Below are positions 8,609-17,986 of a DNA stretch of 64,000 bases, one piece after another. This stretch comes from Microbacterium sp. MYb62 (lineage in GTDB: Bacteria; Actinomycetota; Actinomycetes; Actinomycetales; Microbacteriaceae): positions 186,001-250,000 of the forward strand of contig NZ_PCOY01000003.1 of NCBI RefSeq assembly GCF_002979475.1, given 5' to 3'. Both the position numbers and the translations under genes were made by a program. Under the pieces are notes generated by a model, which saw only the letters and a list, made by a program, of their open reading frames with translations, searched no databases and was not told the origin of the DNA. Each line of letters starts with the position of its first letter. Positions within the stretch are counted from its first letter, which is position 1.

Positions 8609-11600
8609 TCACTCACAGGTACCCGCGACACGATGGGTGATGGTCTTCAACGCACCGAACGCGTCTATCCAGTCGATGGTCACGTCGAAGGCGCCGGGGG
8701 TGTCCACCACCGCAGTCGAAGTGAGGGCATACGCACCCCGCGCGGCGCGCGACACCGTCACGACGTCTTTCTCCACGGCCGGCATACAGGCCTGGAAGGT
8801 CACGTCCACGGTGGTCGGCGCCGTCCTGGCGGTGACGGGCACCTCACCGGAGCAGTACCCGGTGAAGACGGCATGGCATGCCTGCGCCCGCACCTGTCCC
8901 GGAGACGCGTCGGAGGTGAGCGAGAACTCGGACTTCTTCTCCCCGTACATGTAGTACTTGGGCACGAACCCGTCCTGGACGTGGATGCTCGGTGCGGAGG
9001 CCAGTCCGTAGGTGTAACGGTCGCCCTCGCGCGTGGGAGTGTCCGCCACCGTGTAGCTGGCGTCTCCACCGGGGCCGTCGACGAAGGTGAAGGTGAACAC
9101 CTGCGCCGTCGACGACTCCGCGACGCCGTACCCGTTCGACGCGCACGCCTTGACGTTGTACGTCTGGTACTGCTGCAGGCCCTGCAGGGACGGCGAAGCG
9201 GACTGCACCTCGGCTCCCGCGACCGAGAGTCGGCCGTTCCCGTCGGCGGTGCAGCTGGCCGTGCCCGAGCGCCAGGCCAGATAGACGACGTCGACGCCCA
9301 GTGCGCTGCCGTTGGCCTGCGGCGCGACGCCCGAGACGCTCACGGAGGTGTTCGTCACGGCATCGGCCTGCGTCCAGGAGGGGTCGAAGTACACCGTGCC
9401 CGCGGCCGTCACCGAGGTGCGGAAGGCGCCGCCCTCGTTCCCACCCTCGCCGGTCGGGGGCTGGAACTGGCTGATCGGGACGAGCGTGAGGGTCTGCGCT
9501 CCGGGCGACAGCGCGATGTCGGCCGATGTGGTCGCCCCGGTGCGGGGGATGACCTGCCCGTTCTCCTCGATCCGGAAGGCCTGCGCGTCGTCGGAAGCGC
9601 TGATCGACAGTGCGACCACGCCCTGCCCGCGCTCCGTCACACCCGGTCGGTAGACGGGCGCGGCCGATGCGTTCGAGACGACCGGCGCGGCGTAGGCCCA
9701 GCTGGTGTGCGGCGACGTGGCCGCCGATGTGCCGACCGCGTTGACGGCGGATGCGGTGAAGACGTGCGGTGCGCCGTTGACCAGCCCGTTCACCGTGCAG
9801 CGATACACGGCGCCGGCCGGACTGCACGAGGCGTTCGCGGGAGAGCCGTCCTGCAGGATGGTCACTCCGGAGACGCCGGGGTGGGCGCGGCCGGCTTCAC
9901 CGAGCGGAACCTCGAGCACCACGCTCGACCGGCTGAAGCCGACGGTGGTGACGCTCGCCGGAGCCTGCGGGAAGCCCTGGAGGTCGAGGGTGAGGGTTCC
10001 CGTGCCCGTACGGCCCTGGGCATCCGACACCACGAACGGGATGACGCACTGTCCGCCGGGCGCCTGTCCGCCTCCGGGCCAGGTCGCGGTGATGGCCTTG
10101 CTGCCGGAGGTCGCGACGGAGGCGACATCGCATCGTGCGCCCGCGCCGAGCGACATCAGTCGCAGGCCGGAGCCGGGCTTCCCGACGAACGGGTCGTACT
10201 CGCCCGCGACGTCGACGACATCGATCGTGCAGCTCGCACTCGTGACGATGCACTGCTTCGTGAACGTCGCTCCGCGCGGGGCATCGGGCGGCGCAGCGCC
10301 CACGACCAGGCGCACCGATGCCGACGGCTGACCGTACTGCGGCACCGTGACGCTGACGTTCTCGGTGTTGCCCGGTCGCGCATCGGCGCGGGCCTCGATC
10401 GTCAGCGTCGAGCCGCTCTGGGTGACGATGAACGCCGATCCGGAGTGCACGATCCGATACTCGAGCGAGCCGACGTTGCCCTCGCGCCCGCCTTCCCAGG
10501 CCGCCATGTTGGCGTAGAGGTCGACGGTCTCGGTCGCTCCGGGAGCGATCGTGTGCGCGATCGACGAGAGCAGCAGCTGCGGCTCGGCGGGACGGATGCT
10601 GACCGGCACATCGATGTACGACCAGCGCTCCTGTCCTTGCAGGCGCACCGGGATCAGGCAGGTGTCGGACCACGGCGCCTCGCGGCCGGCACGGTACACG
10701 GCTCCGCCCGAGCCCTCCGCGGCGCACGACGCCGCAGCGCGCTGCGCGGTGAACTGGCCCGAACCGACTTCCACGGCATCCGACGACGCCAGATCGACGT
10801 AGTCGCCCACCGCGAACGAGGCGGACGCATCCTCGTCGACCACGACCGGGGTCGCTCCCGGCTTGAGCTGCACCTGCATGTCGTCGAAGGCCGGGATCCG
10901 CAGGAACCCGTAGGCGACGACGCCGCGGCCGCCCGCCGCCGTCCCCGACAGCTGGAACGGCACCAGCGCGCCTTCCTGCGGCGCCGCCCCCACGATGCGG
11001 TTGCCCTGCACCGTGTACCCGGGCTGCTCGCCCCACAGGCTCAGCTTCAGCGACGAGGCATCACCGGACGGCCAGCTCACACGGTCGGTCACGACGTCGA
11101 CCCCGCGATCGGCGAGGTCGTCACGATCACGGGCGGTGAGGACGGTGTCGGCGACGCTCGGCTGATCGGCGACGGTGCCGTCGGTCACGGTGACCACGAT
11201 GAGCCCCTGCGCGGTGCTCCCCGTCCGCTTCGACTTCACGGTGTAGAAGTACGAGTTCGTGCCTGCCGTGTCGCCGGCGCGGAGCACGACGCGGCCATCC
11301 TTCAGCGCGGTGTCCGAGTCGATCAGCGCGTTCAGTCGCTCATACAGCGGGTTGCCCTTGACCGGAGGCGCATTGGGCACGAGCTCCGTGATCTCGAGTT
11401 CGCTCTGCGCGGGGTCGAGGTCGTTCGAACGCGGGTCCAGCACGATGGGGGTCTTCGACCCCGCCTCGACGCGGACATAGTCGCTGAAGGTCACCGGGGC
11501 GGCATCGTCGACGTCGGCATCCAGCACGCCGATACGGACGGCTCCGCTCCCCTCCTCGCCCTGCGGATCGCGCACGGTGTAGCGGAACGAGACCTGCCCG

Positions 11601-14530
11601 CCGTCGACACCGCCGGCAGGAGCCCGATACACGATGGCCTCGCCGTTCGCCGAGATCGTCGCCGTGCCCGCCCCCTTCTCCGGCTGCTCGATGCCGGCGA
11701 GCACGACCCGGTCGCCATCGCTGTCCATCCCGGTCGCGGGAACGGGGAGCGAGACGGTCTGACCGCTCAGGACGCGACCGGTGAGCGTCGTCGGAGTGGG
11801 CGCGCGGTTCGTCCCCGGCGGCAGGACCGTGACGGTCACGATGCCGTTGTCGTACAGCGACGGGTTGCGTTCGAGGGAGACGGCGTACGTGAGCCGATAG
11901 GTGCCAGGAGTCGTGGGCGCCAGGTAGCGCAGCGCGTTGCGATCGGCGAACACGAGTTCATCCGGCTCACCGGACCCGGTCACCTCCGGAAGCACCACCA
12001 GCGGTTCACCGCGGGGCGCCACGTCGTTCGCGGTGACGTTGATGCGGGTGAGAGAGCCGGCGCGCACGGTGATCGCATCGGGGAACACGATCGGCCGCGT
12101 GACCGTCGACGGCGGCGTGAGGAAGACGGTGACCGTCCCCTCCACGGCCGCGCCCGACCCGTCGGCGACGGTCACCGTGGCCTTGCCGATCACGCCCGGA
12201 TCACCGCTCTCGGTCGTGCCGTTGACGCGGATGCTCTCGTTGCCGACCACCCGCACGTTGAGCTGCGGGGTCGAGCTCACGGCGCCGGACAGCATCAGCA
12301 CCCGGCCGCTGGTGTTCTGCACGGCCCGGAGGACGTCGACGGTCGTGTCCTCGCCCTCGCGCACGAACGCGGTGAGGGGCGCCATCGCGAGTCCCGAGGA
12401 GCCGTCGACGGCGGTGATGCGGATGACCGCCGACTGCTCGGCCTGCGTCGACGCGTCCTGCGCCGTGTAGGTGACCACGTACTGACCGGGTTCGGCGACC
12501 GTCAGCTCGACCGTGCCCGAAGCCGGATTCGGCGTCACCTCGAGCCCCTGCGCGGTGGCCGCGGTCTGCACCGCGTCGACGAGTCGGTACGATCCCGAGC
12601 CTCCGGAGAGGTGATCGGAGATGCGCACGGACTGGCGCTCGCCGACCCGGGCGGTCAGTGCCACCGGCGAGGCGATCAGTGCCGGGCTTCCGGTGACCTG
12701 CACGTCGAGGGTCTTCTCGGCGGTCGCTCCGTGGACGTCCTGGACGACGACGGTGACGGAGATCACCGCATCCGCCGCGTTCTGATCGGTGTGCCGGATC
12801 GCCACGCGCCCGTCGGCCATCGGCACCACCATCACGGGAGCCGAGGAGTCGGTCTCGTAGGCGTCGCTGAGGATGAAGGGGTCGCCTTCGGGGTCGACCC
12901 AACCCGAGAGCGCGGAGACGACCGTGCTGCCCCCGGGAAGAAGCTGTGGCGCCGGCCACTCCTGTTGACAGGCGTCGACGCCGCACCAGACGGGCGCCGA
13001 GTTCACCCCGGGATCGACCACGGTCAGCGTCACCGTCGCGGGAGAAGACACCGCAGCGCCGTCGGTGACGGCATAGGTGAAGGATGTCTGCCCCGAGCCC
13101 GCCTTCACGTTCACGACCAGCGACTGCCCGTTGGCGACGAGCGTCAGATCACCGAACGCGGAGTCGGAGAGTCCTCCCGACACCGAATCGGGATCGATCG
13201 TCAGGACGTCCTTCTTGTTCGGATCGTGATCGTTGAGCAGAACGGGCAGGATCACCTGCTCCCCGGCGCGCACGCCGAACGCATCGTCGACCGCGACGGG
13301 CGGAAGCTGCTCCGCCACGTCCTCGACGATGATCGTGCCCTCCTGCTGCTCGGTGTCGTCTTCGATCTTCCACTGCTCGAGCGGGATGAGCACGCCGTCC
13401 GGCGCGGTCCAGATGAGGCCGGTCCCGGTCTCGCTCAACACGGCGCGATCGCCGTTCTCCTGGAAGACCGGCGCGATCGTGGCGGAGTCGAGCGTCTCAT
13501 CGGGAACCCGCAGCGGCACCGTCTCGCCGTCTGTCCACAGCGTTCCCGCCCCGGTGTCGAGCCAGGCGGCATAGGTCTTCCCCCCGACCACGACCGGTGC
13601 CGCAGGGACCCCGGTCGCGTCCGCCACCCGCTCGGATTCGCCCGAAGCCGGGTCGACCGACACGAGCCCGTCCGAGTCGGCGACGACGAGGGCATCACCG
13701 GAAGCGGATCCGCCCTGCAGGCGCGCATCCTCCACGACGTCGAGCTCGACCGGCTGGTCGCGGCCGGAGATCCACAGGGCGCCGGAGCCCGCCTGCAGCA
13801 TCGCCCAGCGATCGCCGACGACGGTGAGCGCCAGACCGTCGCCGGCCTCCGGCGCCTCGGGCACGGAAGCCGCATCGCCGAGGAACCTGTGCTCATCGAT
13901 GTCGAATCGCCGAACCGCTCCCTCATCCGCGGAGTAGAGGACCAGGAGACCGTCGGGCGACAGGCCGATCGCATCCGCCGTGTAGGTGGGAGGGTCCTCG
14001 CCCTCTTCGACCTCGACCCCCGCGAAGGGATCGACGAGCGCCGTCCCCGCCCCGGCCGCGACGGTGGAGACGGAGACCTGGCCGGTGTCGGTGCGATACG
14101 CCACGTACGGACCGGCGGAGAGGATCTCCCTGGTACCGGCGGGGGTGGGCTCCGAAGCGAGCGGAGTCCCCTCTTCGGAGGAATCGGAGAGGAGGTCGGC
14201 GGGGCTTGCCGGGTCGAGGTCCCAGCGCTGCCTGTTGCCCTGGGCGTAGAGCACCGCGGCGGAGCCGTTCTGCCAGACCGCCTCGGGGTCGTCGACGTTG
14301 CGCACGGTGTCGATCTCGGCGAGCTCGGTGTTCACGCGGGCGTACTGACCGCTGTCGCGCATGACCCAGACCGAGGCGTCGAGGCGTGGAACCTCCTGCG
14401 ACTGATACCCCTGCGCCGTCACCGCGAGGGTGAGCACGACGGCCAGCGCGGCGATCCCCGAGATCGTCGCGATCAGTCGACCGCGGGGCCGCCTGATCGC
14501 TTCTGTGCTCTTCCGGTCGCCGATCGCCAT
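8609..14530 (-). CDS. giant membrane-anchored Ig-like/fibronectin repeat protein
   Basis: This 1973-residue protein has a short basic N-terminus, one hydrophobic helix (about 19-40) and no evident cleavage site, so it is read as a type II membrane protein with about 1930 residues outside the cell. Residues 45-400 look like repeated beta-strands (propeller-like, with recurring Leu-Val-Ser-Asp blocks). From about 400 a string of Ig/cadherin-like modules follows, with recurring phrases such as DPNKKD, DPEGDPF, DSDGDRV, DPQGEEG and NDLDPAQ, and fibronectin-like modules near the C-terminus (SVSGVAP, QTYNVKACASNGYG). Several cysteine pairs sit in the C-terminal half. The ATG at 14530 shares its A with the kinase TGA stop. 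Because the kinase has no outside domain, this protein is the obvious candidate sensor or surface effector of the unit. Confidence 0.88.
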   Translation of the reverse strand: MAIGDRKSTEAIRRPRGRLIATISGIAALAVVLTLAVTAQGYQSQEVPRLDASVWVMRDSGQYARVNTELAEIDTVRNVDDPEAVWQNGSAAVLYAQGNRQRWDLDPASPADLLSDSSEEGTPLASEPTPAGTREILSAGPYVAYRTDTGQVSVSTVAAGAGTALVDPFAGVEVEEGEDPPTYTADAIGLSPDGLLVLYSADEGAVRRFDIDEHRFLGDAASVPEAPEAGDGLALTVVGDRWAMLQAGSGALWISGRDQPVELDVVEDARLQGGSASGDALVVADSDGLVSVDPASGESERVADATGVPAAPVVVGGKTYAAWLDTGAGTLWTDGETVPLRVPDETLDSATIAPVFQENGDRAVLSETGTGLIWTAPDGVLIPLEQWKIEDDTEQQEGTIIVEDVAEQLPPVAVDDAFGVRAGEQVILPVLLNDHDPNKKDVLTIDPDSVSGGLSDSAFGDLTLVANGQSLVVNVKAGSGQTSFTYAVTDGAAVSSPATVTLTVVDPGVNSAPVWCGVDACQQEWPAPQLLPGGSTVVSALSGWVDPEGDPFILSDAYETDSSAPVMVVPMADGRVAIRHTDQNAADAVISVTVVVQDVHGATAEKTLDVQVTGSPALIASPVALTARVGERQSVRISDHLSGGSGSYRLVDAVQTAATAQGLEVTPNPASGTVELTVAEPGQYVVTYTAQDASTQAEQSAVIRITAVDGSSGLAMAPLTAFVREGEDTTVDVLRAVQNTSGRVLMLSGAVSSTPQLNVRVVGNESIRVNGTTESGDPGVIGKATVTVADGSGAAVEGTVTVFLTPPSTVTRPIVFPDAITVRAGSLTRINVTANDVAPRGEPLVVLPEVTGSGEPDELVFADRNALRYLAPTTPGTYRLTYAVSLERNPSLYDNGIVTVTVLPPGTNRAPTPTTLTGRVLSGQTVSLPVPATGMDSDGDRVVLAGIEQPEKGAGTATISANGEAIVYRAPAGGVDGGQVSFRYTVRDPQGEEGSGAVRIGVLDADVDDAAPVTFSDYVRVEAGSKTPIVLDPRSNDLDPAQSELEITELVPNAPPVKGNPLYERLNALIDSDTALKDGRVVLRAGDTAGTNSYFYTVKSKRTGSTAQGLIVVTVTDGTVADQPSVADTVLTARDRDDLADRGVDVVTDRVSWPSGDASSLKLSLWGEQPGYTVQGNRIVGAAPQEGALVPFQLSGTAAGGRGVVAYGFLRIPAFDDMQVQLKPGATPVVVDEDASASFAVGDYVDLASSDAVEVGSGQFTAQRAAASCAAEGSGGAVYRAGREAPWSDTCLIPVRLQGQERWSYIDVPVSIRPAEPQLLLSSIAHTIAPGATETVDLYANMAAWEGGREGNVGSLEYRIVHSGSAFIVTQSGSTLTIEARADARPGNTENVSVTVPQYGQPSASVRLVVGAAPPDAPRGATFTKQCIVTSASCTIDVVDVAGEYDPFVGKPGSGLRLMSLGAGARCDVASVATSGSKAITATWPGGGQAPGGQCVIPFVVSDAQGRTGTGTLTLDLQGFPQAPASVTTVGFSRSSVVLEVPLGEAGRAHPGVSGVTILQDGSPANASCSPAGAVYRCTVNGLVNGAPHVFTASAVNAVGTSAATSPHTSWAYAAPVVSNASAAPVYRPGVTERGQGVVALSISASDDAQAFRIEENGQVIPRTGATTSADIALSPGAQTLTLVPISQFQPPTGEGGNEGGAFRTSVTAAGTVYFDPSWTQADAVTNTSVSVSGVAPQANGSALGVDVVYLAWRSGTASCTADGNGRLSVAGAEVQSASPSLQGLQQYQTYNVKACASNGYGVAESSTAQVFTFTFVDGPGGDASYTVADTPTREGDRYTYGLASAPSIHVQDGFVPKYYMYGEKKSEFSLTSDASPGQVRAQACHAVFTGYCSGEVPVTARTAPTTVDVTFQACMPAVEKDVVTVSRAARGAYALTSTAVVDTPGAFDVTIDWIDAFGALKTITHRVAGTCE

Positions 14531-15663
14531 CAGAGGATCCCGGTGACGAAGAGGACGACCGTGCCGATCGCGGCGAGCGCGGTCGCGCCGATCAGGGCGC
14601 CGATGATCCCGGCGACAAGGGGCGAGCGCGTGCGGCGCCGGGGGGTCGACGGGAGGTCATCGCGCTCGCGCGGCGCGGCCTGAGGGCGTGCGGCGCGCAC
14701 GGCGCGTCGCGAGTCCGGGGCGACGGTGGTGATGACGGGTCCGCGGACGGTGGAATCCGAGAAGCTCACCGGCGCGGCGGCGGCCCATTCCGCCGACGCC
14801 GCCTCGAACGCGGTCGGGGCGATCCCGAGCTCGTACTGCGCCCAGCGCAGCCGCTCCGCGAATTCCGCCATGCTCGCGGGGCGCTTGCCGGGGTCCCGGT
14901 GCATCGCGGTCGCGAAGATGTCGTCGATGATCGGGGGGATGCCACCGACCGGCACCGCCGTGTAGCGCGCCTTGATGATCCGTTCGGTGAGCTGATCGCG
15001 CGAGTTCGAGCCGCGATCGGCCCGCTCGAAAGGACTGCGGCCGGCGAGCAGGGTGTACAGCGTCGCTCCGAGGCTCCAGACCTCGCTGGGCACCGACCCG
15101 GACACCCGCTCCTGCAGCACCTCGGGTGAGCTCCACGGCACGGACATCGCGATGGTCTCGCCGTCACCCTCGTCGATGACGGCCGCCGCGATCCCGAAGT
15201 CGGCCAGCACCGGGGCGCCGAGGGAGTTGATGAGCACGTTCGACGGCTTGATGTCGCGATGGAGCAGACCAGCCCTGTGCACGGTCTCGAGCGCGCCGGC
15301 GATGCGCACCCCGATGTCGAGTACCTCGGCGAGCGGGAGCGGAGCCTTCTTGTAGCGGGCGCTCATCGTGTCGGGGCAGTACTCCATCGCGAAGTACGGT
15401 CGACCGTCGGCGGAGATCGACGCCTGATAGATGGTGACGATCGACGGATGCGCGCTCAGCCGTGCGGAGATGTCGGCCTCCACGTTGAAGGTGCGCAGAA
15501 CCTCGGGGTTCACGGCATCCGCCAGCAGCACCTTCACCGCGGCGACACGACGCGGCATGTCCTGTTCGTAGAGGAACACGTCGGCGAAACCACCGGAACC
15601 GAGCGGGCGCACGTAGCTGTAGCCGGCCAGCGTCGGCGGTGTCGCTGCCATGCGCGTTGCCAC
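14530..15663 (-). CDS. membrane-anchored Ser/Thr protein kinase (PknB-like)
   Basis: This 377-residue Hanks-type kinase has all core elements: glycine loop LGSGGFADVF (21-30), AVK Lys44, the HRDIKPSNV catalytic loop (Asp136), DFG (Asp154), a WSSPE segment and the ERADR region. A juxtamembrane linker (about 265-345) is Arg/Ala-rich. One hydrophobic segment (about 347-375) ends the protein, leaving almost nothing outside, so it lacks the PASTA or other sensor domains seen in PknB relatives. The GTG at 15663 has a well-spaced GAGGAG upstream and is preferred over the in-frame ATG four codons later. It is the first gene of the eight-gene unit; the phosphatase, FHA protein and Thr-motif protein downstream are likely counterparts. 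Confidence 0.93.
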   Translation of the reverse strand: MATRMAATPPTLAGYSYVRPLGSGGFADVFLYEQDMPRRVAAVKVLLADAVNPEVLRTFNVEADISARLSAHPSIVTIYQASISADGRPYFAMEYCPDTMSARYKKAPLPLAEVLDIGVRIAGALETVHRAGLLHRDIKPSNVLINSLGAPVLADFGIAAAVIDEGDGETIAMSVPWSSPEVLQERVSGSVPSEVWSLGATLYTLLAGRSPFERADRGSNSRDQLTERIIKARYTAVPVGGIPPIIDDIFATAMHRDPGKRPASMAEFAERLRWAQYELGIAPTAFEAASAEWAAAAPVSFSDSTVRGPVITTVAPDSRRAVRAARPQAAPRERDDLPSTPRRRTRSPLVAGIIGALIGATALAAIGTVVLFVTGIL

Positions 15664-15744
15664 TCATGCTCCTCACGGTCGGAAAGGGAGACCGCGCCCT
15701 GCATGACCCCGACGCACCGCGTCGGGAGATCCCCCCGGTCACCG

Positions 15745-15750
15745 ATTATA
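15745..15750 (-). promoter_or_regulatory. candidate -10 box of the kinase operon
   Basis: A perfect TATAAT reads on the minus strand in the 134-base gap upstream of the kinase gene, about 82 bases before its GTG. I see no good -35 at 17-18 bases. In DNA of this GC content a perfect match in the right place is suggestive. Confidence 0.4.
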
Positions 15751-15797
15751 TCGAGGGCCTGGACGATCCCGACGACGCATCCTCCGCGGTCGGCCCG

Positions 15798-16367
15798 TCA
15801 GGCGCGCCAGCACCCCGCGATGTGATCGTCGACCATCCCGGCCGACTGCATCAGGGCGTACATGGTGGTCGGTCCGACGAAGCGGAATCCGCGCCGCCGC
15901 AGCTCTTTGCTCAGCGCCGTCGATTCCGGCGTGACCGCCGGCACGTCGGCGAAGGCTGCGGGACGGGTGTCGGACACCGCAGGCGTGAACGACCACATGA
16001 GCTCGTCGAGCTCCCCCTCGGCCATTCCCCGCACGAGGCGGGCGTTGCCGATGGTCGCCTCGATCTTGGCGCGGTTGCGGACGATTCCGGCGTCGCCCAT
16101 CAGCCGCTCGACGTCGGACTCGTCGAATTCGGCGACGACCTCGGGCTCGAAGCCCGCGAACGCCTCCCGGAACCGCGGCCGTTTGCGCAGGATGGTGATC
16201 CACGAGAGCCCGGCCTGGAACCCCTCCAGCGCCATCTTCTCGAACAGCGCGCGGTCGCCGTGCAGGGGCGTGCCCCACTCCTCATCGTGATAGCGACGGT
16301 ACTCGTCGTCGTCGCCCACCCAGGCGCAGCGGTCGCGGGCATCGGGGCCCGTGAGGAGAGAGATCAT
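15798..16367 (-). CDS. tag: DNA-3-methyladenine glycosylase I
   Basis: This 189-residue protein matches the Tag family, which removes 3-methyladenine from alkylated DNA as the first step of base-excision repair. The N-terminal Cys followed by AWVGDDDEYRRYHDEEWG, the central LEGFQAGLSWITILRKR block (helix-hairpin-helix part, substrate Glu and Trp) and the C-terminal DDHIAGCW supply the Cys/His zinc ligands typical of Tag. The ATG at 16367 gives the usual family length; the frame continues upstream but without family similarity. It is tandem with the kinase operon but separated by a gap carrying that operon's promoter candidate. Confidence 0.93.
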   Translation of the reverse strand: MISLLTGPDARDRCAWVGDDDEYRRYHDEEWGTPLHGDRALFEKMALEGFQAGLSWITILRKRPRFREAFAGFEPEVVAEFDESDVERLMGDAGIVRNRAKIEATIGNARLVRGMAEGELDELMWSFTPAVSDTRPAAFADVPAVTPESTALSKELRRRGFRFVGPTTMYALMQSAGMVDDHIAGCWRA

Positions 16368-16496
16368 GCCTCCAACGTATCGGCGGTCGCCGACATGGCG
16401 AGCACCGCTCATCGACCACCCGCCCGATCCGGGATCATCCGGGAGTGCAGCACCAGAATGCTGGTCTGGCGGCGGCCTATCCACCAGACTGTGCGG

Positions 16497-17963
16497 ATGG
16501 ATGCTGTGAATGAATGGCTGCTGACCTGGGGCGACAACCTGTGGACCTGGATCGTCCTCCCCGTCGTCGTCCTCCTCGGGCTGTACTTCACGGTCCGCTC
16601 CGGCGTCGTGCAGTTCCGGCTGATCCCGGAGATGTTCCGCACGCTGACGGACAGGACCCCGCGCACCGAGAGCGGTGAACCGCAGTCGGTCTCGGCGTTC
16701 CAGGCGTTCACGATCTCCGCGGCCTCGCGCGTCGGCGTCGGCAACATCGCCGGCGTGGGCACCGCGATCGCGATCGGCGGCCCCGGTGCCATCTTCTGGA
16801 TGTGGCTGATGGCGTTCATCGGCGGCGCGTCGTCGTTCATCGAGTCCTCACTCGCGCAGCTCTACAAGACGCGTGACAAGGACGGCTTCCTCGGCGGTCC
16901 GGCCTACTACATGCAGCGCGGGCTCGGCGCGCGCTGGATGGGCATCCTCTTCGCCATCATCCTCATCATCTGCTTCCCCATCGCCTTCAGCTCCCTGCAG
17001 GCCAACACCATCCAGGCCACCATCGCCGGGAGCCTCGACGGCGAGGCCGCGGCCTGGCTGCCCTGGGCGATCGGCGCGGCCCTCGCGATCCTCATGGGTC
17101 TGGTGATCTTCGGCGGTGTGCGCCGGATCGCCTCGGTCACCCAGACGCTCGTGCCGATCATGGCGCTGCTGTACCTGCTTCTCGGGCTGGTGATCGTCGC
17201 GATGCACATCGAGCGTCTCCCCGAGGTGTTCGCCCTCATCTTCACTCAGGCTTTCGGCCCGAACGAGATCGTGGGCGCGGCCCTCGGCTACATCATCCTC
17301 ACCGGCGTCAAGCGAGGCATGTTCTCGAACGAGGCGGGGCTCGGTTCCGCGCCCAACGCCGGCGCCAGCGCCGCCGTCACGCACCCCGTGAAGCAGGGCC
17401 TCGTCCAGACGCTCGGGGTGTACTTCGACACGTTCCTGGTGTGCTCGATCACCGCGTTCATCATCCTCGTCTCGGTCCCCGACCTCGCGAACGCGGAGCG
17501 CGGCATCGGGTTGACGCAGGGGGCCGTGGTCGGCGCGCTCGGCAGTTGGTCGAACATCCTCCTGATCGTGATCATCTTCCTGCTCGCGTTCAGCTCGATC
17601 CTCGGCAACTACTACTACGGCCAGACCAACATCGAGTTCATCACGTCGAAGCCGGCCGTCCTTCTCGGCTACCGGCTCTTCGCCATCGCCGCGGTCTTCG
17701 TCGGCTCGATCGTGTCGGCGGACGTGGTGTGGAACTTCGCCGACGGCGCGATGGGCTTCATGGCGATCGTGAACCTCGTGGCCATCGCCCTTCTGTCCGG
17801 CGTCGCGTTCAAGCTCCTCAAGGACTACACGCAGCAGCGGCGCGAGGGACTCGATCCGGTGTTCACGAAGGCGAGACTCCCCGAGGTCCGCGGAATCGAG
17901 GTCTGGGAGGACGAGCTCTCGGTCACCGGTCCGATCGATCTGCCGACGGCTCGACGCCGCTAA
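16497..17963 (+). CDS. AGCS-family sodium:alanine/glycine symporter
   Basis: This 488-residue multipass protein matches the alanine-or-glycine:cation symporter family (AlsT/DagA type), which imports small neutral amino acids with Na+ or H+. Family blocks are clear: GGPGAIFWMW, GGPAYYMQRGLG, RGMFSNEAGLGSAPNA (the hallmark motif) and VWNFADGAMGFMAIVNL. About ten to eleven membrane segments can be drawn. The ATG at 16497 is chosen because the first helix starts soon after; GTG 16491 and an upstream ATG are alternatives and no strong ribosome site decides. It is divergent from tag and converges on the alcohol dehydrogenase with a 23-base gap. Confidence 0.93.
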   Translation: MDAVNEWLLTWGDNLWTWIVLPVVVLLGLYFTVRSGVVQFRLIPEMFRTLTDRTPRTESGEPQSVSAFQAFTISAASRVGVGNIAGVGTAIAIGGPGAIFWMWLMAFIGGASSFIESSLAQLYKTRDKDGFLGGPAYYMQRGLGARWMGILFAIILIICFPIAFSSLQANTIQATIAGSLDGEAAAWLPWAIGAALAILMGLVIFGGVRRIASVTQTLVPIMALLYLLLGLVIVAMHIERLPEVFALIFTQAFGPNEIVGAALGYIILTGVKRGMFSNEAGLGSAPNAGASAAVTHPVKQGLVQTLGVYFDTFLVCSITAFIILVSVPDLANAERGIGLTQGAVVGALGSWSNILLIVIIFLLAFSSILGNYYYGQTNIEFITSKPAVLLGYRLFAIAAVFVGSIVSADVVWNFADGAMGFMAIVNLVAIALLSGVAFKLLKDYTQQRREGLDPVFTKARLPEVRGIEVWEDELSVTGPIDLPTARRR

Positions 17964-17986
17964 CTCCCGGCGGGCCCGCGCCGACG

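Noticed and set aside
8273..14683. Very long open frame on the plus strand opposite the Ig-like protein gene
   Set aside because: Its product is Arg/His/Gly-rich without any fold, while the minus-strand reading gives clear Ig-like modules and overlapping operon junctions. It is a composition shadow.
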